A DNA stretch of 64,000 nucleotides from Rusavskia elegans (lineage: Eukaryota; Ascomycota; Lecanoromycetes; Teloschistales; Teloschistaceae). The stretch's first letter is position 1; each line of letters begins with the position of its first letter. Below the pieces are notes generated by a model that saw only the letters and a program-made list of their open reading frames with translations, searched no databases and was not told the DNA's origin. Positions 33,230 to 42,637 of the stretch are shown here, piece after piece. The stretch covers positions 62,001 to 126,000 of the forward strand of contig SAUG01000118.1 in NCBI GenBank assembly GCA_011316305.1, in the 5' to 3' direction. A program made the position numbers and the translations under genes.

Positions 33230-33710
33230 TGTCTCCAGGCAGATCTACCCTGCTAGTGGGGTTTTTAGTGCCCGTGAAGGGTAACCCCGCAGGTCTGCAC
33301 AGGAAATACCGTATTTTTTATATATTAGGCCCACAATAATAGAATATTACCTTCGAGAACTCCTAGGTAGCTACTATATCTTGGGGCTAGGCCTAGGAAA
33401 GGAGATTCTAAAGGTCGAGACTCGAGAAACGTTTCCGTAATTTTACTCGGAGACGAATACTTGCCGGGGAGGACTGGGGGGGAAATAGACTTCGGATCTA
33501 TAAAAAGACCCTAGATATCTCGCCCCGAGTTCCCTTTCGAAGTCGATATCTCGTAATACAGGTGCTAATATCGTCCGTTGGTCGAAATTATCGATTTTTC
33601 CCAATCGTGTGTTTCCGGAGCAGGCGTCCTGGTGGAACGCGGCGCCCGCCGCCATCCTAATATCAAAGAGGCATAGCGTGGAGCCGGGTCAAACGCCGCT
33701 AAGGAGGCAA
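33230..33710 (+). mobile_element. Non-autonomous DNA transposon copy with 9-bp target duplication (long form)
   Basis: The element is 481 bp, flanked by direct repeats AACGACGTT at 33221-33229 and 33711-33719. It begins TGTCTCCAGGCAG and ends AAGGAGGCAA; the ends form only a very short imperfect inverted repeat (TGTCTCC against TTGCCTCC). Its outer parts, 33230-33288 and about 33630-33710, match the whole 136-bp copy at 34195-34330 in reverse. The middle 341 bp is absent there. No transposase reading frame is visible. The 9-bp duplication fits Mutator-like elements, which is inference. Confidence 0.8.
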
Positions 33711-34055
33711 AACGACGTTGTGCATGTCTGCATGAGCAGCCACGCGAACACCACGCGCATATATGTCCAGCTTTCTTTCCGTGAAAGCCATTTTCCCTTG
33801 GCAGCCAAGACATGACCGGGTGGAAGAGCAGAAGCCATTGATTTCATTATTGCCTCTCCATCAATCACTCGAATCCTGATGTCTCTTCATTCTTTTGTGC
33901 AAGTTGGACGAATCCCTCTGATCATTTGGAGCTGTAGGAGTTGCCTGTAAAGACTCCCAGGATTTCGAGACCAGGCTGTGCTTTTACCTGCAACTCGACC
34001 TGGATGGGACGGAGATTTTGCCGAGTAGTGCGGCTTTGGCTGCATGCTGTGTACA

Positions 34056-34171
34056 GAGGATGACACCGAAAGTCCTCACCACACGCTACAATCTAGGTGG
34101 GGCTCCAGGTAGTCCGGGCGAACGGGCGGCTTTTAGCGCGTGTTGAGGACTAAGGTATTGGTGTCATCCTC
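34056..34171. repeat. Hairpin-like inverted repeat (possible MITE)
   Basis: Arm 34056-34086 starts GAGGATGACACC and carries AGTCCTCA and ACACGC. Arm 34138-34171 is its near reverse complement (GCGTGTTGAGGACT, then GGTGTCATCCTC), with a few extra bases. About 51 bp separate the arms. It ends 14 bp before the target duplication of the short element copy. Confidence 0.7.
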
Positions 34172-34194
34172 CGTAACACGACAGCATTCTGGAT

Positions 34195-34330
34195 TTGCCT
34201 CCTTAGCGGCGTTTGACCCGGCTCCACGCTATGCCTCTTTGATATTAGGGTGGCGGCGCCGCGTTCCACCAGGGGTTGCCCTTCACGGGCACTAAAAACC
34301 CCACTGGCAGGGTAGGTCTGCCTGAAGACA
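34195..34330 (-). mobile_element. Non-autonomous DNA transposon copy with 9-bp target duplication (short form)
   Basis: The element is 136 bp, flanked by direct repeats ATTCTGGAT at 34186-34194 and 34331-34339. It is the inverted, internally shorter relative of 33230-33710: the shared parts include GTGGGGTTTTTAGTGCCCGT and GGAGCCGGGTCAAACGCCGC (read on the minus strand). Different target duplications show the two copies arrived by separate insertions, not by one inverted duplication. Confidence 0.82.
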
Positions 34331-34470
34331 ATTCTGGATACGGCTGGGTCCCCGCATTTCCCCACAAATTAGATCGCCACGCGGCTGCGACGCAGCGTTT
34401 GTGCCTTTGTGATTTTCGTGCTTCGATAATCCTTGTGTCGGATCAACAACCACAGCCTTACGGCCTTGCT

Positions 34471-34473
<3 letters not shown>

Positions 34474-34504
<31 letters not shown>

Positions 34505-34512
34505 CGCCAGCC
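34474..34512 (+). repeat. (CCAG)n microsatellite
   Basis: About eight tandem CCAG units with one or two interruptions near the right end, directly visible. Confidence 0.9.
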
Positions 34513-35738
34513 TGACACTTGCATAGGACCTGCTCATCTAACAGGATTGAGTCTCAGAGTATGTCGTCAAGAGTATTCTCCGCTTTGTACCTTGATGTGC
34601 CGCTGTCCATCAGATCGTTGATCGCTCGAAAAGAGGCTGGTCCCTGTAGCACGATTTCCTGGCAAATGACAAGAACGCTTTTCAGCCGAGTTCTTATGTT
34701 GTCTCTTTTGGTAGTAACAACTTTCAATCAATCTTCGATTTTGGCCGATGGGCTAAAGCTCCACACCATCAGTTGACTTTCGTCCTACTTGCCATTACCG
34801 AACTATACTCTTTGCGGACAACTGGCTTGCTGAAGCCACCACGCACAGTCGGCACATTACCATTTGCGATTTGCGATTTACGAGATAAGTATGCGAAATC
34901 TGCGGTCTTCTGAGTAGCGACTTCGATTGATATCGGTGTCAGTCGTGGAACAGTATCCTCATTCAGAAACTGTATTAGCATCCCTCACACTGAGAACATA
35001 TTGTGCTGAGTCTTGTGTGTCCTAGTCCTCGAACCTTGATTAGAAGGACACTGTCTACTGTCCCTGGAAAGCTTGAGTAGAGCCAATGACACATCATGGA
35101 GTCTTATTGTAGATCTCTCACTTGGCGTAGATCGTCTGGCCATACAGGTGCTCATTGGTTTCCATTTCGGTCTGACTTGCAGACGCTTTTTCCCGCTCTG
35201 GCTGCTGATTCTGCAGCTTACAGGTCCTGGGTGGAATGACTGCAGGGCGTGTATGCAGGTTTCGCCTTGTCCTGCGCATCTGGACAACGAACGAATGTCC
35301 CTTAGATGTCCACAAGCATCAAGGACTGGATGCCAAGTTGCAACAGCCAGCCTTGGGCGTGGTCCTCACAGTAGGTCCAGAGCTCCAACATCAGTCGATC
35401 TGGGTTCGTAAACATGCAGAGTCGGCTAACTGTTCCTCAAATGGAGTTGTAGATGTAACCCAAGCTCTGCCTCGTCAGTCGATGATTCTCTAGACTCGAT
35501 CATCCCGAATGAGGCAGAAACTCAACAGATCGATTGGCCCATCACAGCACACACACAGATGAACAGCTGAAGCCGAAGACACCAAGGGACCGTATCCAAA
35601 AGACATAAAAGGCCAGTCGATGCCCACTCTGTCCATCAGCAAGCAAGACTCTCAGAAGTTCCACTGCAATCACAAATTGGTCCCAGCAAATCAAAAATCT
35701 CGCTCCAAGCTTACCAAGCTACTTCAAAGTCAACCAAG

Positions 35739-36223
35739 ATGCATTTCAGCAAAGTCCTCGCTCTCGTTGGTCTCTTTGCCGGCGCTACTCTCGCTGCTCC
35801 ACATGCGGAGCCCAACCCGCCCAAACCAACCAAGGCTCAACCACCACCCAAGCCCTCACCATCACCACCACCACCCACCACAAATCAGGAGAACGCTTGC
35901 CAGAACGGCGCTACTCCTTATTGCTGCAACAATGATGGAAAAGGCGGCTATAGCAGCTGTTATTCTTACCGTACGTGACACTACCCCAGTGTTTTGCTTT
36001 GAAGCTTCATTACCAAGAGGGTCATCTTGTATTGACATCAGATCTTCCTGTACAGAGTTCAGCTCCCAATGCGGACTGACCAGCATCTGCTGCAACGCCC
36101 AGAATGTGAGTCTCTTCCCAGATCGATTACCTGGATCATTGCTGATGTCCATTATAGAGCGTCCAGAACTGTATTGGCAGTGCGCAGCTGGTTACTCCTC
36201 CCCATTACCCATACTACTTCTAA
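35739..36223 (+). CDS. Small secreted eight-cysteine hydrophobin-like protein
   Basis: Exons 35739-35970, 36056-36105 and 36158-36223 give 115 residues. Residues 1-19 form a signal peptide (FSKVLALVGLFAGATLA). A proline/lysine-rich spacer follows (KPTKAQPPPKPSPSPPPP). Mature cysteines are spaced C-x7-CC-x10-C-x8-C-x5-CC-x8-C, in ACQNGATPYCC, SSCYSYQFSSQC, GLTSICC and SVQNCIG. The C-CC-C-C-CC-C order is the hydrophobin order, but the loop after the first pair is short for class I and spacing does not fit class II. Intron 1 (GTACGT donor, 35971) is drawn to the acceptor at 36055, which restores exactly eight cysteines; an acceptor at 36041 would need a weaker donor and give nine. Likely a surface or wall protein, or an effector-like protein. 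Confidence 0.72.
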
Positions 36224-37241
36224 AGGGGAAGTAGAAACAGCAATGCCATGCAGCGGTACCGTTGAATGACATACTGCGAAAGGATGGCAAGGAGGAAAAA
36301 AGGCTTGGGTAATTGAATACATTGGCTTTTGTTGGAGCGCAGCAACAATGGGTTACGGTCCTTTTCTTCTGCGGGACAGCGATGGTGGAGTCAGTAGTAT
36401 AGGCAAACTTTCTGGAGAATCCAACATTAATTTGGTCTGTATATTCTTGATCTGGTGATATTGTATGCTTGCCTTCTTCTGACACATCGTGTACTCGCGC
36501 TTTGTTCCCCTTCGGACGAGGGAAAACATCTTGTGTTGACACGCCCATGCAGCTTATTTATGCCAGAGTTCATCCAAGCATACTCCGGCAAAATCTGTGC
36601 ATTGAATCGACTACCTTAAGTAGGTACCTACCTAGAGTTGGCTCGTTTGAAAAGGAAACGTCGAACACGACAGGTCCCTCGGGTATACATCGGCGATAGA
36701 TGGCTTGGCAAGTGTTCACGCTATAGCAGTCTTGCTGTGTTTGTGTAACCCATTGAATTATTTACGAGGAATCTGGAGACCCATCGAGCGGCGTGTATGC
36801 TATGTTTTCAGGTGCTAAATAATCCTATATTTTCAGAACATGCTAACTGTTTCGGATACCTTACTGTAATCCCCCGTAGCTCCGCTACACTGCGTCATCT
36901 CACTTACACGACCTCCTCAGCTATTGACTTGGAGGTGCAAAGTGCGTTGAGCTTTTTGTGCTACATATAGGTTGATCACAACCCCTATATTGTTCAGTAT
37001 CGTACTCTCACTCTAGTTGTACGCATATGCTGAAAAGTAGACGGAGTAGATGTGGATGCCAATAACTGATCATGCTGCCTCCCGGCTTCTTGGCCATCAG
37101 GGTCTCGGTTCCGTCTCTCTCCTCATTGAAGACCAGCTTCGTCGCGACCGGTAGTGCAAAATACCTCGCTCTTTATATAGCCAAAATCTGGTGCTTCGAT
37201 TCATATAATATCCGGTATATTGACGGTCATAGCCAATGGTT
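36224..37241. other. Convergent AT-rich intergenic region; no gene seen
   Basis: About 1 kb between the hydrophobin-like gene and the PGAP4-like gene. It includes a 12-bp perfect palindrome GTAGGTACCTAC at 36620-36631. ORFs are short and unsupported. Confidence 0.45.
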
Positions 37242-38543
37242 TCATCCGTCGGTGGTGGGATGAACAACAAGTTCTCCTCGCTGTCTGTACAATTCAAATC
37301 CAAAATTGAAAATCCTTTCGGCAACGGACATGGGTTGGGCCAAGGTGAAATCATCGCCCTTCGAACTATGACCGCCGATATGTTGTAGTAGGCTTGGGAT
37401 AACAGCGAAGCGCGTTAGCTTTTCTTGGTTTGCCCATTCTTCCAAGATCATGTCGACGAATCCCAGCTGTTTTTCTTTCAGCTTGGCGACTACGCGAGTA
37501 GCGACGGGTGAGGAAAAGACCATTCCTTGAGCACAGCAGCCAAAGTTCGGCATCTCGTGCACACCTGGGAGTAGGGGGCGCATAGATAGCCTTCCGGCTA
37601 TGAAGTATAGCAGGATGCAGGCGGGTGTGCAGACAAAGCATGCTGTGAAGATTGTCCAGTTGGAGATAGCGGGATAATAACGTAGGCGGCGGAGACCTAG
37701 GAGCAGAACGGCAATTGCGGCGACGATAGAAAGTGAGGAGAATAGGTATGTCGGCCAGAACTCGCTGTTCCATCCCAAGAACTGCTCGGTAAAGAAAAGG
37801 CGGAGGTATAGCCAGTCGGTGCTCTTTGAATCGGCTATATCAAGTGCGGCTATAGTGCGTGGATACCAACCCTTCACAGCAAGAGTATCATCCTCAACTA
37901 TAGTAATCCAAGCTGCGCCGGATTGGATGCAGGTCTCGAGCAGGAAAGTATAGTCGAATATTGCTTTCCTTCGGTAATCCTTATCGTGTTCCCACTTTAC
38001 AAGCAGTTCGAATTGTTCCACGTCCGACGTATTATAGGTGAGAACTATGTCAGAAAGGTTTTCGAGCCAGGGTTCGTGGTAGATAGGATGACGTTGAGGG
38101 TTTGTATGGCCGATCAAGACCACGACGTAAATATGCTTCCGGTCATCTTCCGCAAGACCTTCCATGAAAGAACCGAAGGCGGGTCGGATATACTGCTCGC
38201 CAGGCCTTTCTACCGTTGCTATGCCAAGGCACATCGTAGACTGAAAGCCGCTACCTGGGTGCTTCTGGCCCGAGCTGTTGGCAGCTTGTATGAAGTCATC
38301 TGCCTGTCGCTGACGCTGTATCGAATAGACATGTTCATAAGCTCTTGACGGGTCGAAGAAGGCGGAGGTAGGATCACGGTAGAAAGCATGTCTGCAGACC
38401 TGTATAAGCAGAAGGTAGGAAAGCAGAAAGCCGAGAAGAGTCCTGCCAGCTACAGTGGTCAAAAGTTGGTAAACATAGACGGGCGTGTTACTACGGAGTC
38501 GACGTATTAGTAGAAGGATACCAAAATATCGCCTGTCTGGCAT
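37242..38543 (-). CDS. PGAP4-like Golgi glycosyltransferase (GPI side-chain type)
   Basis: A single-exon integral membrane protein of 433 residues. Near residues 32-50 is a signal anchor (TLLGFLLSYLLLIQV). The luminal domain holds KHIYVVVLIGHTN, then GAAWITIVEDDTLAVKGWYP, where EDD is the likely nucleotide-sugar/metal motif, and STDWLYLRLFFTEQFLGW. Two adjacent hydrophobic segments follow (YLFSSLSIVAAIAVLLLGLR; WTIFTACFVCTPACILLYF). A membrane hairpin inside the transferase domain is the hallmark of PGAP4 (TMEM246), which adds GalNAc to GPI anchors. The domain then continues (NFGCCAQGMVFSSPVATRVV, DMILEEWA). The exact sugar in fungi is unknown. Confidence 0.75.
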   Translation of the reverse strand: MPDRRYFGILLLIRRLRSNTPVYVYQLLTTVAGRTLLGFLLSYLLLIQVCRHAFYRDPTSAFFDPSRAYEHVYSIQRQRQADDFIQAANSSGQKHPGSGFQSTMCLGIATVERPGEQYIRPAFGSFMEGLAEDDRKHIYVVVLIGHTNPQRHPIYHEPWLENLSDIVLTYNTSDVEQFELLVKWEHDKDYRRKAIFDYTFLLETCIQSGAAWITIVEDDTLAVKGWYPRTIAALDIADSKSTDWLYLRLFFTEQFLGWNSEFWPTYLFSSLSIVAAIAVLLLGLRRLRYYPAISNWTIFTACFVCTPACILLYFIAGRLSMRPLLPGVHEMPNFGCCAQGMVFSSPVATRVVAKLKEKQLGFVDMILEEWANQEKLTRFAVIPSLLQHIGGHSSKGDDFTLAQPMSVAERIFNFGFELYRQRGELVVHPTTDG

Positions 38544-39803
38544 GATTCGCGTCGCTCATTGACTTTAAAGGATTTTCATGTTGAAGCAAGGCCAGAGGAG
38601 CATAGGTTAGCAGAAGCCTGCAAGGAAATTCAGAAGCGTTCAAGAAATTCTCTATCTTGGCGCACGCTCGGGGAAAACAACTAACATTCGGCTTCCGTAA
38701 GATTTGACCAATCATGTCGAGATTTAAGCTAATCGTGCCGCCTGAAAGTCTGGCTTGTGCCGGGAAGACCCACCAATGAGACTCCCGGTTTTAACCCCAT
38801 TTACAAAAGCTAGACTTTCTGGCAGCACCGAGTATACTGGTGCAACACTTGTATTGACCTTTGAACGAATACGACTGTCGCACAAGAAACCTTTTGCATG
38901 TTTACTAACAATGGCTTCTTCTGGTATATGGAACGAGCCTTTCGCTTACTCAGCCCAACTCGGTCACTCGAATGCTCGAGGCTCGTTGGGGCTCCGCCCC
39001 AAACCCCGATTGATTGATCTTCAAGTCACGTGAGATTACTTCTTGGCGCTTTACAGATACCAATCATTTAAAGCTTTGTTTTTCTCTGGTATAAGTTATG
39101 CAAGCCTGCACGGTTTGCGCCCCTAGCTTGGCGCCAAATGAAACTTCCCGTGCGCACCCTATTATTAGCATCTTCACGTCCAGATATAGTTCTGCTCTGT
39201 GCCTTCTGCCATGTTCTTAGGTGTGTCCGATCTCTGTTATCATCAACCCATGATCGTCCCTGATATCCTCTGCCTATGCCTTGATGTGCCTCTTCTCATT
39301 TAATAGTTCGAACAAACATATCTTGCATTCTGTACACTTTAGTGCGACTCTACAGAGCCGCCAATCAGCCGAAATCATTGGATCTCATCTCGCGCAGCAG
39401 TGCTTCCTTTGGGTTAGTGCTACACTCGAAACATGTACTCGGAGCAGGTGCGCGGTGGAGGGAGGCCGTCTTACTATGTCCATACGGAATACGGCATCTG
39501 TCCCTCCTGCACCACAATCCCCCAAATCATGATCCATTTTTAGGTCGTTACTTCTTGGGATATCGATGGCGGCGTTTGGAGGCACTGCTGTGACAAATGC
39601 CGCTCCCAGACCACCATAATATCCGCGTCAAAAACCTAAAAAAAAAAGCTTCGTGGGCTCGAACGTTCACCATACCTATATAAAGTCATCTAAACCATAC
39701 TGACCCCGAGAGAATACAGCAAAACCTACTACTCGGTATGAGTTTGCCGTACAACTAAGATATGACAACGCTGCGAATTCTAGCCATCTTGATCAAGTAA
39801 CCG
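38544..39803. other. Divergent promoter region with hairpin and E-box; no gene seen
   Basis: 1.26 kb. A perfect 7-bp hairpin (TTGGGGC, TCC, GCCCCAA) lies at 38986-39002, and a TCACGTGA palindrome at 39026-39033. A TATA box is listed separately. Short ORFs (for example 38755-39033) have no family match. Confidence 0.5.
39677..39684 (+). promoter_or_regulatory. TATA box candidate
   Basis: TATATAAA about 120 bp upstream of the ATG at 39804, in good position for a TATA-dependent, regulated promoter. Confidence 0.45.
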
Positions 39804-42221
39804 ATGTTCTCCAAAGCAAGAAGAACTGCTCTTCCTCGCCGGCATCCCGATAATGGCCAGTCCATCTATCGATCCCTGTTGCGAGCTATCGGACTGGGCA
39901 TAATCGGCGTCACCTTTCAGGCTACTTTACAGCTACGATCACTTCGGTCACCTAAATCAACTGAATTGGAAAAGATGGTCATCCAAAAGTCAAGAGCCCA
40001 TGCTCTAGCCCGTTGTGCGGTTCACATAATTCCGATATTGTTCTCAATTGTTCTCCTCGCTTTAAACCTCAAGCACTACTATATTGGTATTCATTTGACT
40101 GGCATTATTACCAACGACTCCGCGAACCAGTTGCTGCTCCAAGGAGCCGCCAAGATCCATGAGCTACTTATCACAGCCAGTCTAGCAACAGTTGTCTTTG
40201 ATGTCATTAGAAGTGCTCTGATCTATGGTGACGGTATTCCGCTAGGATTACTTGGTTCTGGGTTCGCTTTTGCACAGCTCAGCTTCTTCTGGTCTCCGGA
40301 CTTCTGGTGTTCTATTTGGTACCGTGGCCAGATTTGGAGGAAAGCTTTGGTGATCACTCTTCTGGTTGCTTCGGGGCTTCTAGCTGTAACAGCTGGTCCT
40401 GCTTGTGCTGTCCTGGTCCTGCCAAGAGTCCAACCATGGAGCGCTGGGGGAACATCTTTCTACCTCAATGGCTCTGAGACACAATTTTGGCCACAAGAGC
40501 TGTCCTATGATCCCGAAGGTGAACAACCTTACTGTGCATTCGAAAATGCCACAAGCTACAGTGTCTGCCCAAGCAGCGGCTATAATTCGTTATGGAATCA
40601 TTTTAGCCATGTGAACGTGTCAAATTTTGCCCAGACTGGAACCAAGTTACCCTATGTGGGGAACCTCTCTGGATCGATGTACTATTTCGATATCGCTAGC
40701 CCAACCTTCCAGGTACCTCTTCAGCTGACACTTGGAGCTGTTCGAAATGAATTGCCAGATCCTGCCTCTGTCACCTTTCTTCACCAACCACACGCTGCTT
40801 CGATAATACCGGTACGCCAATTGGCCTTAGACTGGTGGGATACGATACACAGAATCTCGCTACAATCCCCACGGAACATAGCACGCTACCGGTACACTGG
40901 CGTGGTCGATATCGGATCTAATACTAGGCAAGCCGCAGCGAGTGTGCGTTGCTCTCAAGCTCAAAACGTCTCGGCCGATGCCAAAATGCTGGAATTTCCA
41001 TTGACGCCTCTATCATCCGGACAAACCCGAACTCTTACTATTCCGGACCTCAACACGTCACGTTCTGACCATATCCGTTACTCGTGGCATCGTCTGCCTC
41101 AAGACCAGTGGGGTTCCCAAATGACTATCGGCGCCTACATTGAGATGCCTTGGACGGCAGGTCACAATTCTCGCATCATCATCGGATGCTCTATCGAAGC
41201 CAGGTATGATTCGTTTATCGTGCACCATGCTGGTCCAAATTACGCTTTTTATTCCGAATCTGTCCACCCTGGACCTTCCTATGGGGTCAATGTTACCGAC
41301 CTTTGGCTCGAAGCCTTGACACCAAAGACACCCAAATCTGGGCCAGGTTTTCATGCGTGGCAACCTTCTACGATCGAAAGCCTCATCATTGCCTCAGGGG
41401 TTGATGGCGGCTTGGTACGCTCATTTGACGAGACGGAGGCCAGTGCTTGGAACCATGAAACGTTCAGAGATGGCGGCAATCGTACAACCATGCTTGAAAT
41501 CTTAATTGCGAGTCAAGTCACAGACGGGCTTTCGCGCTCTGGCAGCCACAGAGCCTTTAATACCACAGGTGCACCCCAGAACTGGCCACTTTGGCATTAT
41601 GAACGAGCTGAAAACTTTGATGAGAAGCTCCTTGAGGGCAAACAAGCACTGGTGAAACCTACTGCAACCGGAGATGTCATTGAGTTGAGGGCCGACTTTG
41701 GCATCTCCGGCTACTCGTTCAAGGCTACAGAACTAAGTGACATGTTGGCTGTGGCAGTGTTCGTGGCCCACATGATAATTGCGCTAACTCATACTCTCTA
41801 CGTGATCTTTTACGGGACATCTTCGGGCAGCTGGGACACGCTGACAGAGTTTCTTGCTTTGGTTCAGAATTCTCGGCCAGCGCACAAGACCCTGGCAAAT
41901 ACTGCGGCTGGCATAAGATTGCCAGCTACATATCAGCGTGTTGCAAGAATACGCGTCACAAAGCATCCTTCCAGCGATAAGGCTGATCATCTCGAACTTA
42001 TCTTCGAGGAATTGCGCGTGGAAGATGACTTAGAAATGCGGCATCTGACAGATCAGGAGCATCTACAGCATCCGCTCAGTGTCCGAACGGATGATCAATC
42101 TGTTGAAGTGAACGAAGACCAAGCAATCCGGCAAGGTTCAAGTCTCATCCCCAGCAAAGAGACATACTCGACTGCAACAGACTATATTGGAAATGTTGAG
42201 GTAGATGTGCGATATAGCTAG
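39804..42221 (+). CDS. Large fungal membrane protein of unknown function
   Basis: A single-exon protein of 805 residues. The N-terminal 220 residues hold about four hydrophobic helices (for example HIIPILFSIVLLALNL, ALVITLLVASGLLAVTAGPA). A roughly 430-residue extracytoplasmic domain has many N-x-S/T sites (LNGSETQ, ENATSYS, NVSNFAQ, GNLSGS, PDLNTSR). A single C-terminal helix follows (MLAVAVFVAHMIIALTHTLY), then a 130-residue acidic cytosolic tail. This two-sided layout recurs, from memory, in expanded families of hypothetical proteins in filamentous ascomycetes. No enzyme motif is recognisable. A cell-surface sensor or wall-related role is possible but unproven. Confidence 0.78.
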   Translation: MFSKARRTALPRRHPDNGQSIYRSLLRAIGLGIIGVTFQATLQLRSLRSPKSTELEKMVIQKSRAHALARCAVHIIPILFSIVLLALNLKHYYIGIHLTGIITNDSANQLLLQGAAKIHELLITASLATVVFDVIRSALIYGDGIPLGLLGSGFAFAQLSFFWSPDFWCSIWYRGQIWRKALVITLLVASGLLAVTAGPACAVLVLPRVQPWSAGGTSFYLNGSETQFWPQELSYDPEGEQPYCAFENATSYSVCPSSGYNSLWNHFSHVNVSNFAQTGTKLPYVGNLSGSMYYFDIASPTFQVPLQLTLGAVRNELPDPASVTFLHQPHAASIIPVRQLALDWWDTIHRISLQSPRNIARYRYTGVVDIGSNTRQAAASVRCSQAQNVSADAKMLEFPLTPLSSGQTRTLTIPDLNTSRSDHIRYSWHRLPQDQWGSQMTIGAYIEMPWTAGHNSRIIIGCSIEARYDSFIVHHAGPNYAFYSESVHPGPSYGVNVTDLWLEALTPKTPKSGPGFHAWQPSTIESLIIASGVDGGLVRSFDETEASAWNHETFRDGGNRTTMLEILIASQVTDGLSRSGSHRAFNTTGAPQNWPLWHYERAENFDEKLLEGKQALVKPTATGDVIELRADFGISGYSFKATELSDMLAVAVFVAHMIIALTHTLYVIFYGTSSGSWDTLTEFLALVQNSRPAHKTLANTAAGIRLPATYQRVARIRVTKHPSSDKADHLELIFEELRVEDDLEMRHLTDQEHLQHPLSVRTDDQSVEVNEDQAIRQGSSLIPSKETYSTATDYIGNVEVDVRYS

Positions 42222-42637
42222 ATTTTCCTACATGCCACAAATGATTATGCCATCTCTATCGCTCGCCTGTGCTGCCACTTTCTTATGTCGAACAACCGAA
42301 ATTACGATTCTGTCACCCTTATAATGCATGAAGCGTTAATCTAAGAAACTTTTGCCAACACAGCAAACTTGCGTTCAAAACTGAATGCAGCCTCAGATCT
42401 TCCCGCCTTCAAGACTGCGGGTATTGTCTCTCCAGGCATTCGAAACGACTGGACATTTCCAAAGATTGTACAGGGTAAATATTGCATGTTCGTAAAAGTA
42501 GCGAGGGCTCCATTTCTTTTACCAGGAATAAGCTCATTCGCATGATGTCGGACTATAAATGCCTGCTAAGCGCCGCGTCATCCCGCATGATGACGTAACT
42601 TGTCGCGGCCTGACGTTCAGACGTTGAACGGTCTCAC
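42222..42637. other. Tandem-gene spacer with a bZIP-type site
   Basis: 416 bp between the membrane protein and the hydrolase fusion. It holds the dyad listed separately; otherwise nothing recognisable. Confidence 0.4.
42576..42598. promoter_or_regulatory. Inverted repeat overlapping a CRE/bZIP site
   Basis: CGTCATC (42576-42582) and GATGACG (42589-42595) form a perfect 7-bp dyad. The right half runs into TGACGTAA, a CREB/Gcn4-type bZIP target. It lies 40-60 bp before the first ATG of the next gene, or 80-100 bp before a second ATG. Confidence 0.4.

Larger units (their letters stand above)
32832..35738. other. Gene-poor accessory stretch with transposon relics
   Basis: 2.9 kb between RMT2 and the hydrophobin-like gene. 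It holds two copies of a short mobile element, a hairpin repeat and a microsatellite, all listed separately. The remaining parts (32832-33229, 34513-35738) show no gene. An ATAAAA box at 35605-35610 lies about 130 bp before the next ATG. Confidence 0.6.

Noticed and set aside
33443..33815. ORFs of 68-82 codons inside the long transposon copy
   Set aside because: They overlap on both strands, cross the element boundary and show no transposase motif.
33230..34330. Reading the two element copies as terminal repeats of one large transposon
   Set aside because: Each copy has its own, different 9-bp target duplication directly at its ends, which points to two separate insertions.
35620..36234. 204-codon plus-strand ORF over the hydrophobin-like gene
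   Set aside because: It reads through both introns in a different frame at its start and lacks the signal peptide; the spliced model gives a signal peptide and eight ordered cysteines.
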